DNA from: Betaproteobacteria bacterium HGW-Betaproteobacteria-7
GTDB taxonomy: Bacteria > Pseudomonadota > Gammaproteobacteria > Burkholderiales > Rhodocyclaceae
Direction: 5' to 3'
Assembly (NCBI GenBank): GCA_002840765.1
Contig: PHCE01000013.1
Coordinates: 1-64,000, forward strand
Length of the DNA: 64,000 nucleotides
Part shown: in pieces, positions 18,658-28,005 of the stretch
Layout: every line of letters starts with the position of its first letter
How positions within the stretch are numbered: the stretch's first letter is position 1
Program-made: the position numbers and the translations under genes
The notes under the pieces: generated by a model
What the model saw: only the letters and a program-made list of their open reading frames with translations
Database searches by the model: none
Told to the model about the DNA's origin: nothing

Positions 18658-21656
18658 AGCGCTGGCTCGCCCTGCTTGGCCTGGCTTTCGCGCTGGCCTG
18701 TTCAGCCGCCGAAGAAAGGGCGCCAGGACGTCTGGTCGTCGCCCTCGACGACAACTATCCGCCTTACGCCTTCCGCGATGGTGACGGTGTGCTCAAGGGC
18801 TATCTGGTCGATGTCTGGGCGCTGTGGTCAAAACGTAGCGGCACCACCGCCGAATTGCAGGCCTCTGACTGGGCGCAGGCCATGCGCCGCTTCGCCGAGG
18901 GCGAGGCTAATGTCATCGACACCATTTTCGCCACACCGGAGCGTCGCCAGCGCATGCTGTTCACCCCTCCCTATGCCGAGCTGGCGGTGCCCATCTTCGT
19001 TCATAACAGCATTCTCGGCATCGATAGTGTGCAGACGCTGAAGGGCTTTTCGGTCGGCATCAAGGAAGGCGATGCCTGCGGTGATCGCTTGCTTGAACAA
19101 GGTGTCGGCCGCATCGACCGTTATCCCAGCTACGAGGTTATGGTTGGCGCTGCCGTTGCCGGCGAGCTGCGCATTTTCTGCATGGATCGGCCGCCGGCCA
19201 ATTTTCTGCTGGCCCGTGCCGGCAGCCAGAACGAATTTCGCGAAGCATTGACGCTGTATTCCGGCGAGTTCCATCGGGCGGTACGCCGGGGTGACGAGGC
19301 GACACTGGCCCTGGTCGAGCGCGGTTTCGCAGCGATCAGCGAGGCCGAGTATGCCGAGCTGCGCAACAAGTGGCTCGATGTCGCTCCCGGCTGGCAGTAC
19401 GGTCTGCCGGTCCTTTACGGCGCCCTGGCGATTGCTGTTGCCACCCTGCTGCTGTTCGCCTGGAACCTCCTGCTGCGCCGCCAGGTGGCCAGCCGTACCC
19501 GCGAGCTGAACGCCGAGCGCGATCGTCTGCGGACGCTCAGCAACGAGCGCGAGGCAACCTTGCATGCGATCCCCGATCTGCTCTTCGAGGTCGATGAAAG
19601 CGGACTGTTCAAGGAACTGTGGAGCAATGCCGACGATGAATTGCTGGTGCCGCGTGAGGCCCTGCTCGGTCGCCGGGTGGACGAGGAATTGCCGGCGGAG
19701 GCGGTGACCGCCGTCCGGACAGCTCTGCGCGAGGCTAGCGATCGCGGTCGTTCGCGTGGACAGAAGATGCTGCTGCCGCTGGCCGGCGGCGCCCAGTGGT
19801 TCGAGTTGTCGACGACGCTCAAGCCGGGCAACGATAGTCCGCGTCATTTCATGATCCTGGCGCGCAACGTGACCGAGCGCGTCGATGCCGAGCAGGAAAA
19901 GGCGGCCGCCCAGGCGGAGACGCGCCAGCTGCTGGCCGAGGCGGAACAGTCGCGGCTGATCCTGTTGAGCATCCTCGAGGACCAGAAGCGGACGGCCGAG
20001 GAATTGATGCAGTACCGCCATCATCTCGAGGAGCTGGTCGATCGGCGCACTGCCGAACTGGCAGCGACCAAGGACGCTGCCGAGATCGCCAATCGGGCGA
20101 AGAGCCTGTTCCTGGCCAACATGAGCCATGAGATCAGGACGCCGATGAATGCCATCGTCGGCCTCACCCACATGCTCCAGCGCACGTCTCTGGATGCCGA
20201 CCAACAGGAGCGCCTGAGCCGTATCCGCGAATCGGCCGATCACCTGCTGGTGCTGATCAATGATGTCCTTGATCTGTCCAAGGTGGAGGCCGGCAAAGTC
20301 AAGCTGGAGGCGATCGACTTCGCTCTGCTGCCCTTGCTGCAGAAACTCGGGGCGACGGTCCGGGAGCGCGCCGAAGCCAAGGGGCTGGAACTGCGCCTGG
20401 AGTTGCCGGCGGAAATCGACCTCAACGTGATCGGCGACCCGACCCGCCTCAGTCAGGCACTGCTCAACTATCTGAGCAATGCCCTCAAATTCACCGAGCA
20501 TGGTTGGGTCAGCCTGCGCTGTCTGCGTATCCAGGACGACGGCGAGCAGATCGTGCTGCGCTTCGAGGTCGCCGACACCGGCATCGGCATTGCTGGCGAC
20601 ACCATCGCCCGCCTGTTCAATGCCTTCGAGCAGGCGGACAACTCGACCACCCGCCACTTCGGCGGCACCGGCCTGGGCCTCGCCATCACCCGTCACCTGG
20701 CCCGCCTGATGGGCGGCGATGCTGGCGTCAGCAGCCAGCCGGGTGTCGGCAGCGTCTTCTGGTTTACCGCCCACTTCGGCCGCAGCCTCAGGCTGCCCGA
20801 GGCGGCCGGGGCGTCGATGGAGGCGTGGATCAATGCCGAAAACCTGTTGTGCAGCCGGCATGCCGGCCGGCGCATCCTGATTTGCGAAGACAATCGGGTG
20901 AATCAGGAAGTGGCGCGCGACCTGCTCGAGTCGGTCGGCCTGCGGGTGACCGTCGCCGAAAATGGCGAAGTGGGCCTGCAGATGCTGGCCCAGGAGGACT
21001 TCGATCTGGTTCTGATGGACATGCAGATGCCGGTCCTCGACGGCCTCGGGGCGACCCGGCGCATTCGCGCCCGGGCCGAATGGCGCGACCTGCCGATCCT
21101 GGCGATGACCGCCAACGCTTTCCCCGAAGACCGCGATGCCTGCCTGGCAGCCGGAATGAACGATTTTGTCGCCAAGCCGGTGGAGCCGGAGGCGCTCTAC
21201 GCCTGCCTCAATGTCTGGTTGCCCGGCGGCACGGCCATTCCCGTAACGACCTCGCCGGACGTGACTTTGCCGGCTGTCGAGGTGCCGGCGGCAAATAATG
21301 CTGAACTGCCGCCGATTCCCGGACTCGACATGGCGGCGGCGCTGGCCATCACGCGTGGCAATGCGCAGCGCCTCGCCCGCCTGCTGCGCATTTTCCGCGA
21401 TGGACACGCCCAGGATATGGACAGCCTGCGCTTGCTGCTGGCGAGCGGCGACATGGCCGCTGTCGAACGTCTGGTGCACGGCCTCAAGGGCGCCGCCGGG
21501 GCGATCTGGCTGGGCTCTGTGTACGAACGGGTGACGGCCATGAACGACCGCATCCGTGCCGGAGCGAGCGCTGCCGAAATCGCGGCCGAGCTGCCACCGC
21601 TGGCGGCGGCGCTCAATGCTGCCTGCACGGCGATTGACGGGTTGCCGGCTGGCTGA
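18654..21656 (+). CDS. Hybrid sensor histidine kinase with periplasmic solute-binding domain (BvgS/EvgS-like)
   Basis: 1000 residues. Signal sequence, periplasmic SBP_bac_3 domain (about 26-245: LVVALDDNYPPYAFRDGDG), one membrane segment (about 258-280), PAS (about 305-420), coiled coil, HisKA (phospho-His in [18 protein letters not shown]), HATPase (DTGIGI and GGTGLGLAI), receiver (Asp in LVLMDMQMPVLDG) and C-terminal HPt (His in VHGLKGAAG). This is a complete phosphorelay in one chain. The ligand is presumably a small solute, as for amino-acid-binding proteins. No dedicated response regulator is adjacent, so the final target is unknown. Confidence 0.94.
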   Translation: MKRWLALLGLAFALACSAAEERAPGRLVVALDDNYPPYAFRDGDGVLKGYLVDVWALWSKRSGTTAELQASDWAQAMRRFAEGEANVIDTIFATPERRQRMLFTPPYAELAVPIFVHNSILGIDSVQTLKGFSVGIKEGDACGDRLLEQGVGRIDRYPSYEVMVGAAVAGELRIFCMDRPPANFLLARAGSQNEFREALTLYSGEFHRAVRRGDEATLALVERGFAAISEAEYAELRNKWLDVAPGWQYGLPVLYGALAIAVATLLLFAWNLLLRRQVASRTRELNAERDRLRTLSNEREATLHAIPDLLFEVDESGLFKELWSNADDELLVPREALLGRRVDEELPAEAVTAVRTALREASDRGRSRGQKMLLPLAGGAQWFELSTTLKPGNDSPRHFMILARNVTERVDAEQEKAAAQAETRQLLAEAEQSRLILLSILEDQKRTAEELMQYRHHLEELVDRRTAELAATKDAAEIANRAKSLFLANMSHEIRTPMNAIVGLTHMLQRTSLDADQQERLSRIRESADHLLVLINDVLDLSKVEAGKVKLEAIDFALLPLLQKLGATVRERAEAKGLELRLELPAEIDLNVIGDPTRLSQALLNYLSNALKFTEHGWVSLRCLRIQDDGEQIVLRFEVADTGIGIAGDTIARLFNAFEQADNSTTRHFGGTGLGLAITRHLARLMGGDAGVSSQPGVGSVFWFTAHFGRSLRLPEAAGASMEAWINAENLLCSRHAGRRILICEDNRVNQEVARDLLESVGLRVTVAENGEVGLQMLAQEDFDLVLMDMQMPVLDGLGATRRIRARAEWRDLPILAMTANAFPEDRDACLAAGMNDFVAKPVEPEALYACLNVWLPGGTAIPVTTSPDVTLPAVEVPAANNAELPPIPGLDMAAALAITRGNAQRLARLLRIFRDGHAQDMDSLRLLLASGDMAAVERLVHGLKGAAGAIWLGSVYERVTAMNDRIRAGASAAEIAAELPPLAAALNAACTAIDGLPAG

Positions 21657-21756
21657 CGTCGCCGTTCTGGCTGGCTGCCGAAAAAAGCTGATAGCATGAA
21701 ACGCACGCCCCGGCCATCCTTGCGCCAGCGGGCATCGGCAGGCGGGCAATCGGCAA

Positions 21757-23196
21757 ATGAAAGAAAGCGCAGCGAAGACCATTCATTTCGTCAAGGCGGT
21801 GGAGAGCGCCGGCGAACAGGCGTTCTGGACTAACGAAGACGGGCGCTGGGCCACCCACGCGGCGGCGCATGTGGTCGGCAGCGCGGCGGCGGCCGGGAAG
21901 TTCATCTCCACCCGCGCCGATCTGGCCGCCGGGCGCCTCGTCGAACGCCGTCCGGAGTTCCGCCGGCTGCTGACGAAAAGCGTCGCCCGGCCCTGGTTGG
22001 GCTGGTTGCTGGTCGTCGGGGCGCTGATCGCCGGCGTCCTGATCGACCAGATCGGTCCGGAAAAGCGCATCAATCTGCTGGCCCTGCCCATCCTCGGCTT
22101 GCTGCTGTGGAATCTCGTCATCTATGTCGGGCTGCTGGTACGCCTCGTCTTGCGGCTGTTCCGCGGGCGGCCGGCGGTGTCGCGGCTGGCCGGCTGGATC
22201 GCCGGGATCAGTCGGGGAGCTGTCGGCGAGCCGCTCGCCGGGCAGGGTGTCGCCGCCACGTTCCTCAATGCCTGGGGGCATGCCTCGCTGCCGCTGGCCG
22301 GGGCGCGCGTCGCCCGCTTCATGCATCTGGCTGCGGCTGCCTGTGCCGTCGGGGTCATCGCCTCGCTGTACTTTCGCGGGCTGGTCAATGCCTATCTGGC
22401 GGGCTGGGAGAGCACCTTTCTTGATGCCAGCCAGTTGCACGCGCTGCTGAACATGCTCTTCGCCGCCGTTCCGGCTTTTCTGGCACCGGCCGTGCCCGAT
22501 GTGGCGACGCTGGCCGCCATGCGTTTTCCCGATTCCGCCGGCGTCGATGCGGCACCCTGGATTCATCGTATCGCCGGCCTGCTGGCTCTGCTCGTCATCC
22601 TGCCCCGTCTTGTCCTGGCGCTGTTTGCCGGCTGGCGCCAGGGCTGGCTGGAAAGGCATTTTCCGCTCGATCTCAAGGAACCTTATTTTCAGCGCCTGCT
22701 CGCCCGCTTCGGCAACGAGGCGGCGCGTATTGCCGTCCTGCCATACAGCACCAGCCTGACGCCGCAGGCGGCACTGAAACTGCAACAAGTGGCGCGCGAA
22801 CTCTTCGGCCCACAAAGTGACATGTTGCTGGCGGCCAGTCTGGCCTTTGGCGAAGAGGACAAGCTGCATTTGCCGGTCGGCGCTGACATCACGCTCGATC
22901 TGCTGATCTGCAGCCTGGCGGCGACACCGGAAGCTGAGCACCATGGCGCCCTGATCCGGCAAATCGTGGCGGCGACTTCGCGGCGTCTGATCGTGCTGGT
23001 CGATGAAGGCGCCTTCCGCCAGCGCTTTGCCGGGGAACCGGGGCGACTGGAGGAGCGGCGCAAGCTGTGGGCGGATTTCCTCAGGGAGCAGTCAGTGGCG
23101 CATGTTCTGCTCGATCTCGGCAATACAGAGGTCGGCGAGTTGCGCCGCCAACTGGAAGCCTGCCTGGGTGAAGGCCAGATAGCGGGGGGCGCATGA
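21757..23196 (+). CDS. DUF2868 membrane protein
   Basis: 479 residues of the DUF2868 family. Several hydrophobic segments (about 85-100, 108-130, 190-215, 275-295) alternate with soluble stretches. The C-terminal half resembles a soluble domain of unknown role. Its stop overlaps the start of the DUF3482 GTPase gene (ATGA). The two families are usually found together in proteobacteria, so a membrane partner for the GTPase is a reasonable inference. Confidence 0.82.
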   Translation: MKESAAKTIHFVKAVESAGEQAFWTNEDGRWATHAAAHVVGSAAAAGKFISTRADLAAGRLVERRPEFRRLLTKSVARPWLGWLLVVGALIAGVLIDQIGPEKRINLLALPILGLLLWNLVIYVGLLVRLVLRLFRGRPAVSRLAGWIAGISRGAVGEPLAGQGVAATFLNAWGHASLPLAGARVARFMHLAAAACAVGVIASLYFRGLVNAYLAGWESTFLDASQLHALLNMLFAAVPAFLAPAVPDVATLAAMRFPDSAGVDAAPWIHRIAGLLALLVILPRLVLALFAGWRQGWLERHFPLDLKEPYFQRLLARFGNEAARIAVLPYSTSLTPQAALKLQQVARELFGPQSDMLLAASLAFGEEDKLHLPVGADITLDLLICSLAATPEAEHHGALIRQIVAATSRRLIVLVDEGAFRQRFAGEPGRLEERRKLWADFLREQSVAHVLLDLGNTEVGELRRQLEACLGEGQIAGGA

Positions 23197-24656
23197 GCCA
23201 CAGCGACAACCACATCCAGCTCAGTCTCGTTTCGCATACCAATATCGGCAAGACGACCCTGGCGCGGACGCTGCTCGGTCGCGACATCGGCGAAGTGCGC
23301 GATCAGGCGCATGTGACCGCCGAGGCGGAAGTTCACCCGCTGATCGAACTGGCCGACGGCCGCTCGCTGCTGCTCTGGGATACCCCGGGTTTTGGCGACA
23401 GCACACGTCTTGCCCGGCGTCTGCGCCAGCGCGGCAACCCCATCGGCTGGTTTCTCGGCGAGGTCGTCGATCGCTGGCTGAATCGACCACTGTGGGCCGC
23501 TCAGCAGGTCATCAAAAACGTCCGTGATGAATCGGATGTCGTCCTCTATCTGGTCAATGCCGCTGAGAACCCGGCCGACGCCGCCTACGTCGATGCTGAA
23601 ATGGAAATCCTGGCCTGGATCGGCAAGCCGGTCATCGTCCTTCTCAACCAGGTCGGCGAGCCGCGGCCTGTCGCCCAGGAGGCGGCGGAGCGTGCCGTCT
23701 GGCAGGCCCACATGGCACGCCATCCACTGGTCCGGGAAGTCCTGGCGATGGATGCCTTCGCCCGCTGCTGGGTGCAGGAGCTGACCCTGATGCGGGCCGT
23801 TGCGGCGGCTATCGACGATGAACGCCAGGCGTTTATTGGCGAATTGCTGGCCGCCTGGCAGGCGCGTCAGCTGATGGCTTACCAGCGTTCGTTGCAGGCC
23901 ATCGCCAGCTATCTGGCCAGCCTCGCCGGTGATGTCGAGGCGGTGGGCGAAATCGGGCTGTGGGGAAAGATCCGGCAGACCCTCGGCATGCCTGGCGGGA
24001 AGGCCGAGACTGTCCGCCGGCGGGCGATGGAAGCGCTGGCCGGACGAGCTTCGTCAGCCCTGCGCGGCCTCACCGATGAGCTGATTGCCATCCATGGTCT
24101 GAAGGGACGGGCCAGCCAGCTGCTGCTCGACCGCCTGGCCGAAGCCTCGCGCGTTGAGGGCGCCGCCAGTAGCGAGGGCGCGGCCGTCGTCGGTGGTGTC
24201 CTCGCCGGTGCCCTGTCCGGCCTGTCTGCCGATCTGATGGCCGGTGGCCTGACACTGGGCAGCGGCGCCCTGGTCGGTGCCATTCTCGGCGCTCTCGGTG
24301 GGGCCGGCGTGGCCCGTGGTTACAACATCATCACCGGCAAGGAAGGGGCGACCGCTCGCTGGAATGAGGAGGCGCTCAACCGCTTCTATGGCGAAGCGCT
24401 GCTGCTCTACCTGGCGGTGGCCCATTTCGGTCGTGGTCGCGGCGAGTGGCGGCGGGCGGAAAACCCGCCGCACTGGCCGGACGAAGTGGCGCGCCAGATG
24501 GAAGCGGCTGCCGCAGAACTGGCGCCGATCTGGCAGGAATGCGCCAAGGCATCGCCAGGCGAGGCGCCGTGCCAGGCGCTCGCCAAGTTGCTGCAGGATA
24601 GTCTCGACGCCATTCTCGGTCGCCTCTATCCAGCCAGCTTTGCCCGGCGGCACTGA
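23193..24656 (+). CDS. DUF3482 family GTPase
   Basis: 487 residues. An N-terminal Era-like G domain has the P-loop SHTNIGKTTLAR (residues 14-25; the usual first Gly is Ser), G3 DTPGFGD (63-69), and a degenerate G4 LNQVGE near 151-156 in place of NKxD. The C-terminal DUF3482 half contains a Gly/Ala-rich amphipathic or membrane-inserting stretch (GVLAGALSGLSADLM and on, about residues 335-375). It is co-translated with the DUF2868 gene. The altered G4 motif means nucleotide specificity should not be assumed. Function unknown. Confidence 0.85.
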   Translation: MSHSDNHIQLSLVSHTNIGKTTLARTLLGRDIGEVRDQAHVTAEAEVHPLIELADGRSLLLWDTPGFGDSTRLARRLRQRGNPIGWFLGEVVDRWLNRPLWAAQQVIKNVRDESDVVLYLVNAAENPADAAYVDAEMEILAWIGKPVIVLLNQVGEPRPVAQEAAERAVWQAHMARHPLVREVLAMDAFARCWVQELTLMRAVAAAIDDERQAFIGELLAAWQARQLMAYQRSLQAIASYLASLAGDVEAVGEIGLWGKIRQTLGMPGGKAETVRRRAMEALAGRASSALRGLTDELIAIHGLKGRASQLLLDRLAEASRVEGAASSEGAAVVGGVLAGALSGLSADLMAGGLTLGSGALVGAILGALGGAGVARGYNIITGKEGATARWNEEALNRFYGEALLLYLAVAHFGRGRGEWRRAENPPHWPDEVARQMEAAAAELAPIWQECAKASPGEAPCQALAKLLQDSLDAILGRLYPASFARRH

Positions 24657-24685
24657 CCAGCCTTGATCGCTGGCCAGCTTGCCGC

Positions 24686-27007
24686 TCAGTGACGGCTCTG
24701 GATTTCCTCGATGTAGCCGAGCATGCCGGTACGCAGGTTGCCGGCGTTGCCTTCGTCGGTGTCGATGTGCATGGCCAGGCGGAATGCCGGGTTCACGCGG
24801 ACGACGACGTCGCCGAAGATCAGTTCGCGGTCACCTTCGACACGGACGCGGACGACGTAGTTGTCACGCACGCGGAAGCGCATGGCATCCTCCGGCGCCA
24901 TGTGGATGTGGCGCTGGGCGCAGATTACGCCGCGCTCGATGGTGGTGCTGCCGTACGGACCTTCCAGCGTCACCCCGGGGGTGCCGGCGAGGTCGCCGGA
25001 CTGGCGGATCGGTGGCTGAACGCCGAGCTTGAACTGCTCGGTCATGGCGATTTCGACCTGGGTTTCCTTGCGCGTCGGACCGAGCACGCGGACCTTGGCG
25101 ATACGCCCCTTGGGGCCGACCAGATGCACCTGTTCCTCGCAGGCATACTGGCCCGGTTGTGACAGTTCGTGCATCGGCGTCAGCTGGTGGCCGGGGCCGA
25201 ACAGGGCTTCGACATCGGCCTGCGCCAGATGCACGTGGTGCGCCGAGATCTCCACCGGAATGGCCGGCGTTTCGCCGGCGCGGGCTTCCAGCAGCAACTG
25301 GTTGCGCTCGATGGCGCGCAGCGCCTCCCAGGCGACCAGGCGCTCGTCGTCATTGGTGACGACAAGGATCTTGACCGGCGAATCGTCGGCCGAGATCACC
25401 GCATGCGAACCGAGCGGAGCGAGATTGCGGTTCTTCTCCTCGTCGAGCTTGATGCCCATGAATTCCAGGCCCTGGCAGGCCAGGCTACGCACCGTGGCGC
25501 TCGTCTCGCCGACATCGCCGGTGAAGGCGATGACATCGATACCGCCCATCGCCGCGACGTAGGCGCCGATGTTCTTGCGTACCTGGTAGCAGAAGGCCTT
25601 GTGGGCGAGCAGGGCGCGGTGATGGCCGTCGGCCGCTGCCGCCTCGATCTCGTGGATGTTGCTGGAGATGCCGGAAATGCCCTTGAGGCCGCTTTCGGTA
25701 TTGATCAAGGTGGACAACTGCTCGGCCGACATGCCGTGCTGTTCCATCAGGTGGATCATCACTGCCGGATCGATGCTGCCCGAGCGGCTGGGCATGATCA
25801 GGCCGTCGGCCGGCGTCATGCCCATGGTCGTATCGACCGAGCGGCCGTGGTCGATGGCACACAGCGAGGCACCGATGCCGAGGTGGCAGGAGATGATTTC
25901 CAGTTCGCCGAGCGGTCGCTTCAGTACTTCCGCCGCCTTCATCGAGACGTAGCGGTGCGAGGTGCCATGGAAGCCGTAACGGCGGATGCCGTGCTGCTTG
26001 TACAGGTCGTAGGGCAGGCCGTAGAGGTAGGCGTAAGGTGCCAGCGTCTGGTGGAAGGCGGTGTCGAAGACGGCGACCTGCGGCAAGTTCGGGAACTGCT
26101 TGAGAGCGACGCGGATGCCAGCGACGTTGACCGGGTTGTGCAGCGGCGCGAAGACCGCCAGTTCCTCGATGTCGGCGATCACCGACGGGGTGATGACGAC
26201 GGAACTGGAGAACTTGTTACCGCCATGGACGACGCGGTGGCCGATGGCGGTGACATCTTCCGGGTGGAAGGTGAAGGCCGGGCCGAGCAGGGCAGTCGCC
26301 TCGACCATCACCTTGAACAGGTCGGAAAGCTTGAACGGCACGTGCTCCATGGTCTGCACCTGCGGCCCGACGCGGACGGTGATGCGGGCGACCTGCTGGT
26401 CAGCATTGTCGATGATGCCGTGGATGTCGGCACCACTTTCGGCGGTGTCGTAGATGCCGAAATGGATCTGGCTGAGACCGACGTTGAGCGAGACGATCTT
26501 GCCCGGCGTATTGCTGGTCAGCGACAACGCGTAGGGGTCTTCCGAACGGACCAGGGCGCGCGCCTGGGCACCAGCCAAGTCGCTGCTCATGGCGCGCGTG
26601 CGGTCGGCGAGCAAGCGGGAGAGGTAGCCGACGGCCTTGGGGTTGGTCAGGATGTGGGCGTTGAACACCTCCTGCGAAATCATCAGCACGAAGCAGCGGT
26701 TGCCGGCGATGACGTCGGCGACGATGCGGTCGCCGGTGAGCAGCGACATGACGCCGAAGACGTCGCCAGCTTCGAGCTGGCTGATCACGGCGCGGGTGCC
26801 GGTGTTGTCGGTCAGCGAGATCTCGGCGTGGCCGCTGATCATGACGCCGATGCAATGGCCCTCGTCACCGGTTTCAAGAATGGCTTCATTGCCTTCGTAG
26901 GTGGCAAGCCGCGACTTGATGACGATTTCCTCGACCTTGTCGGCGGGAAAGTGGGCGAACAGAGGAACCTGTTCAAGGAAAAAACGTTTGAGATCGATAT
27001 CGCTCAT
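24686..27007 (-). CDS. cNMP-binding-like / acetate kinase / PduL phosphotransacylase fusion
   Basis: 773 residues with three joined domains. Residues ~10-125 are a cyclic-nucleotide-binding-like domain. Residues ~170-570 are acetate/propionate kinase: N175, GHRVVHGG (256-263), VFDTAFH (313-319), SCHLGIG (373-379), PSRSGSIDP (406-414). Residues ~582-768 are a PduL-type phosphotransacylase with metal-site histidines in HHVHL (590-594), QRHIHM (698-703) and MHIDTDE (746-752). It would convert acetyl-CoA to acetyl phosphate and then acetate with ATP formation, or the reverse. Several kinase positions deviate (NVGLSQ at the NCGSSS motif; CHLGIG for CHLGNG), so activity or substrate preference may be altered. 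No internal stop or frameshift separates the parts. Confidence 0.9.
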   Translation of the reverse strand: MSDIDLKRFFLEQVPLFAHFPADKVEEIVIKSRLATYEGNEAILETGDEGHCIGVMISGHAEISLTDNTGTRAVISQLEAGDVFGVMSLLTGDRIVADVIAGNRCFVLMISQEVFNAHILTNPKAVGYLSRLLADRTRAMSSDLAGAQARALVRSEDPYALSLTSNTPGKIVSLNVGLSQIHFGIYDTAESGADIHGIIDNADQQVARITVRVGPQVQTMEHVPFKLSDLFKVMVEATALLGPAFTFHPEDVTAIGHRVVHGGNKFSSSVVITPSVIADIEELAVFAPLHNPVNVAGIRVALKQFPNLPQVAVFDTAFHQTLAPYAYLYGLPYDLYKQHGIRRYGFHGTSHRYVSMKAAEVLKRPLGELEIISCHLGIGASLCAIDHGRSVDTTMGMTPADGLIMPSRSGSIDPAVMIHLMEQHGMSAEQLSTLINTESGLKGISGISSNIHEIEAAAADGHHRALLAHKAFCYQVRKNIGAYVAAMGGIDVIAFTGDVGETSATVRSLACQGLEFMGIKLDEEKNRNLAPLGSHAVISADDSPVKILVVTNDDERLVAWEALRAIERNQLLLEARAGETPAIPVEISAHHVHLAQADVEALFGPGHQLTPMHELSQPGQYACEEQVHLVGPKGRIAKVRVLGPTRKETQVEIAMTEQFKLGVQPPIRQSGDLAGTPGVTLEGPYGSTTIERGVICAQRHIHMAPEDAMRFRVRDNYVVRVRVEGDRELIFGDVVVRVNPAFRLAMHIDTDEGNAGNLRTGMLGYIEEIQSRH

Positions 27008-27094
27008 GCTGTGCTCCGCTATTGGCCGATGCGGCCGCTGTTATGAGCACAAGACTACCATTATTGTTGCGGTGCAGCAAAGGTGCCTGGGAAA

Positions 27095-27116
27095 TCGCCG
27101 GCTGCTTTGCCGGCGA
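27095..27116 (-). terminator. Hairpin after the DUF502 gene
   Basis: Perfect 8-bp inverted repeat TCGCCGGC/GCCGGCGA (27095-27102 with 27109-27116, 6-base loop) 9 bases after the DUF502 stop on the reverse strand, followed by TTT. A probable intrinsic terminator with a short T run. Confidence 0.6.
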
Positions 27117-27125
27117 CCGTCCCAT

Positions 27126-27722
27126 TCAGTCGCGTGGCGCTCCATTCTTGCCCATCCAGGCGAACAGCGAGGCGCGCATGACAGCCTCGACACTCATGTC
27201 GATCGGCGTCACCCAGGCTCGGGGAACGAAGACGGTATAACCGCCGATCATGTAGCCCATCGGCAGGTAGACGGCGACGCGGTCGCCTTCCAGGAAGCCC
27301 TCGGGCAACGTGGACAGGTCCTGGCGCGTGACCAGCCCGACAATTTCCAGTTGATGGTCGGGCATGCGCAGAATGACCACCTGCTGGGTGACATGGTCAC
27401 TGTTCGGCGTGAAATAGTCGGCGAAGCTCTTCAGCGATGAATAGATGCTCTTGACCACCGGCAGATTGGTGAACGGCAGTTCGACGACGGAGAGCAGGCG
27501 ACGGGCCAGCGGCTGCGAGATCAGGAAACCGAGCAGGACAATGACCCCGATGCCGATGATCAGCCCGAAACCAGGCAGGTGGAAATCGCCGAAGATGGGG
27601 CGCAGCCACCACATGGCGAAGTCCTCCGTCCACTTCAGGAACAGGAAGAGCAGGTAGATGGTCACGCCGAGCGGCAGGGCGGCAAGCAGGCCGCGGAAGA
27701 AATACTGATAAAGCTGTTTCAT
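27126..27722 (-). CDS. DUF502 family membrane protein
   Basis: 198 residues with two clear N-terminal membrane segments (about 8-30 and 50-72), then a soluble domain containing LPFTNLPVVKSIYSSLKSF, GLVTRQDL and VFVPRAWVTPIDMS, which match the DUF502 family. Inner-membrane location predicted; biochemical function unknown. It lies upstream of the acetate kinase fusion on the same strand, but a 118-bp gap and a hairpin separate them, so they are probably separate units. Confidence 0.85.
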   Translation of the reverse strand: MKQLYQYFFRGLLAALPLGVTIYLLFLFLKWTEDFAMWWLRPIFGDFHLPGFGLIIGIGVIVLLGFLISQPLARRLLSVVELPFTNLPVVKSIYSSLKSFADYFTPNSDHVTQQVVILRMPDHQLEIVGLVTRQDLSTLPEGFLEGDRVAVYLPMGYMIGGYTVFVPRAWVTPIDMSVEAVMRASLFAWMGKNGAPRD

Positions 27723-28005
27723 CGTTTGGCGATTTCCGGGAAGGGGCGGTTGGCCGATCTGCTCATGACCCTGGTGCGATACACCTGGTCAGCGGTTTGG
27801 CGAGTTACTTTTTTGTCCGGCTAGGGTATCACTGACATTGCGCTGCAGCAAAAGCGTGCAGGGCCAGCCGATGAGGTCGGAAGGCGTTGTCGCCGATCTT
27901 CCGGCGGCGAAGTTTTCGCCGACTTCAGCTATGCTGACGCGCACCACGGCAGGGCTCGGCGATACGGGCCACGGCTGACAATAATGATTAGAGGAGACCC
28001 CTTCC

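Noticed and set aside
18828..21782. A 984-codon open frame antisense to the hybrid kinase
   Set aside because: Its translation has no recognisable domain and is low-complexity Gln/Ala/Gly/Arg. The forward frame is an unambiguous multi-domain kinase. Long antisense frames are common in GC-rich DNA.
25169..27046. A 625-codon open frame antisense to the acetate kinase fusion
   Set aside because: Shadow of the real reverse-strand gene; no motifs in translation.
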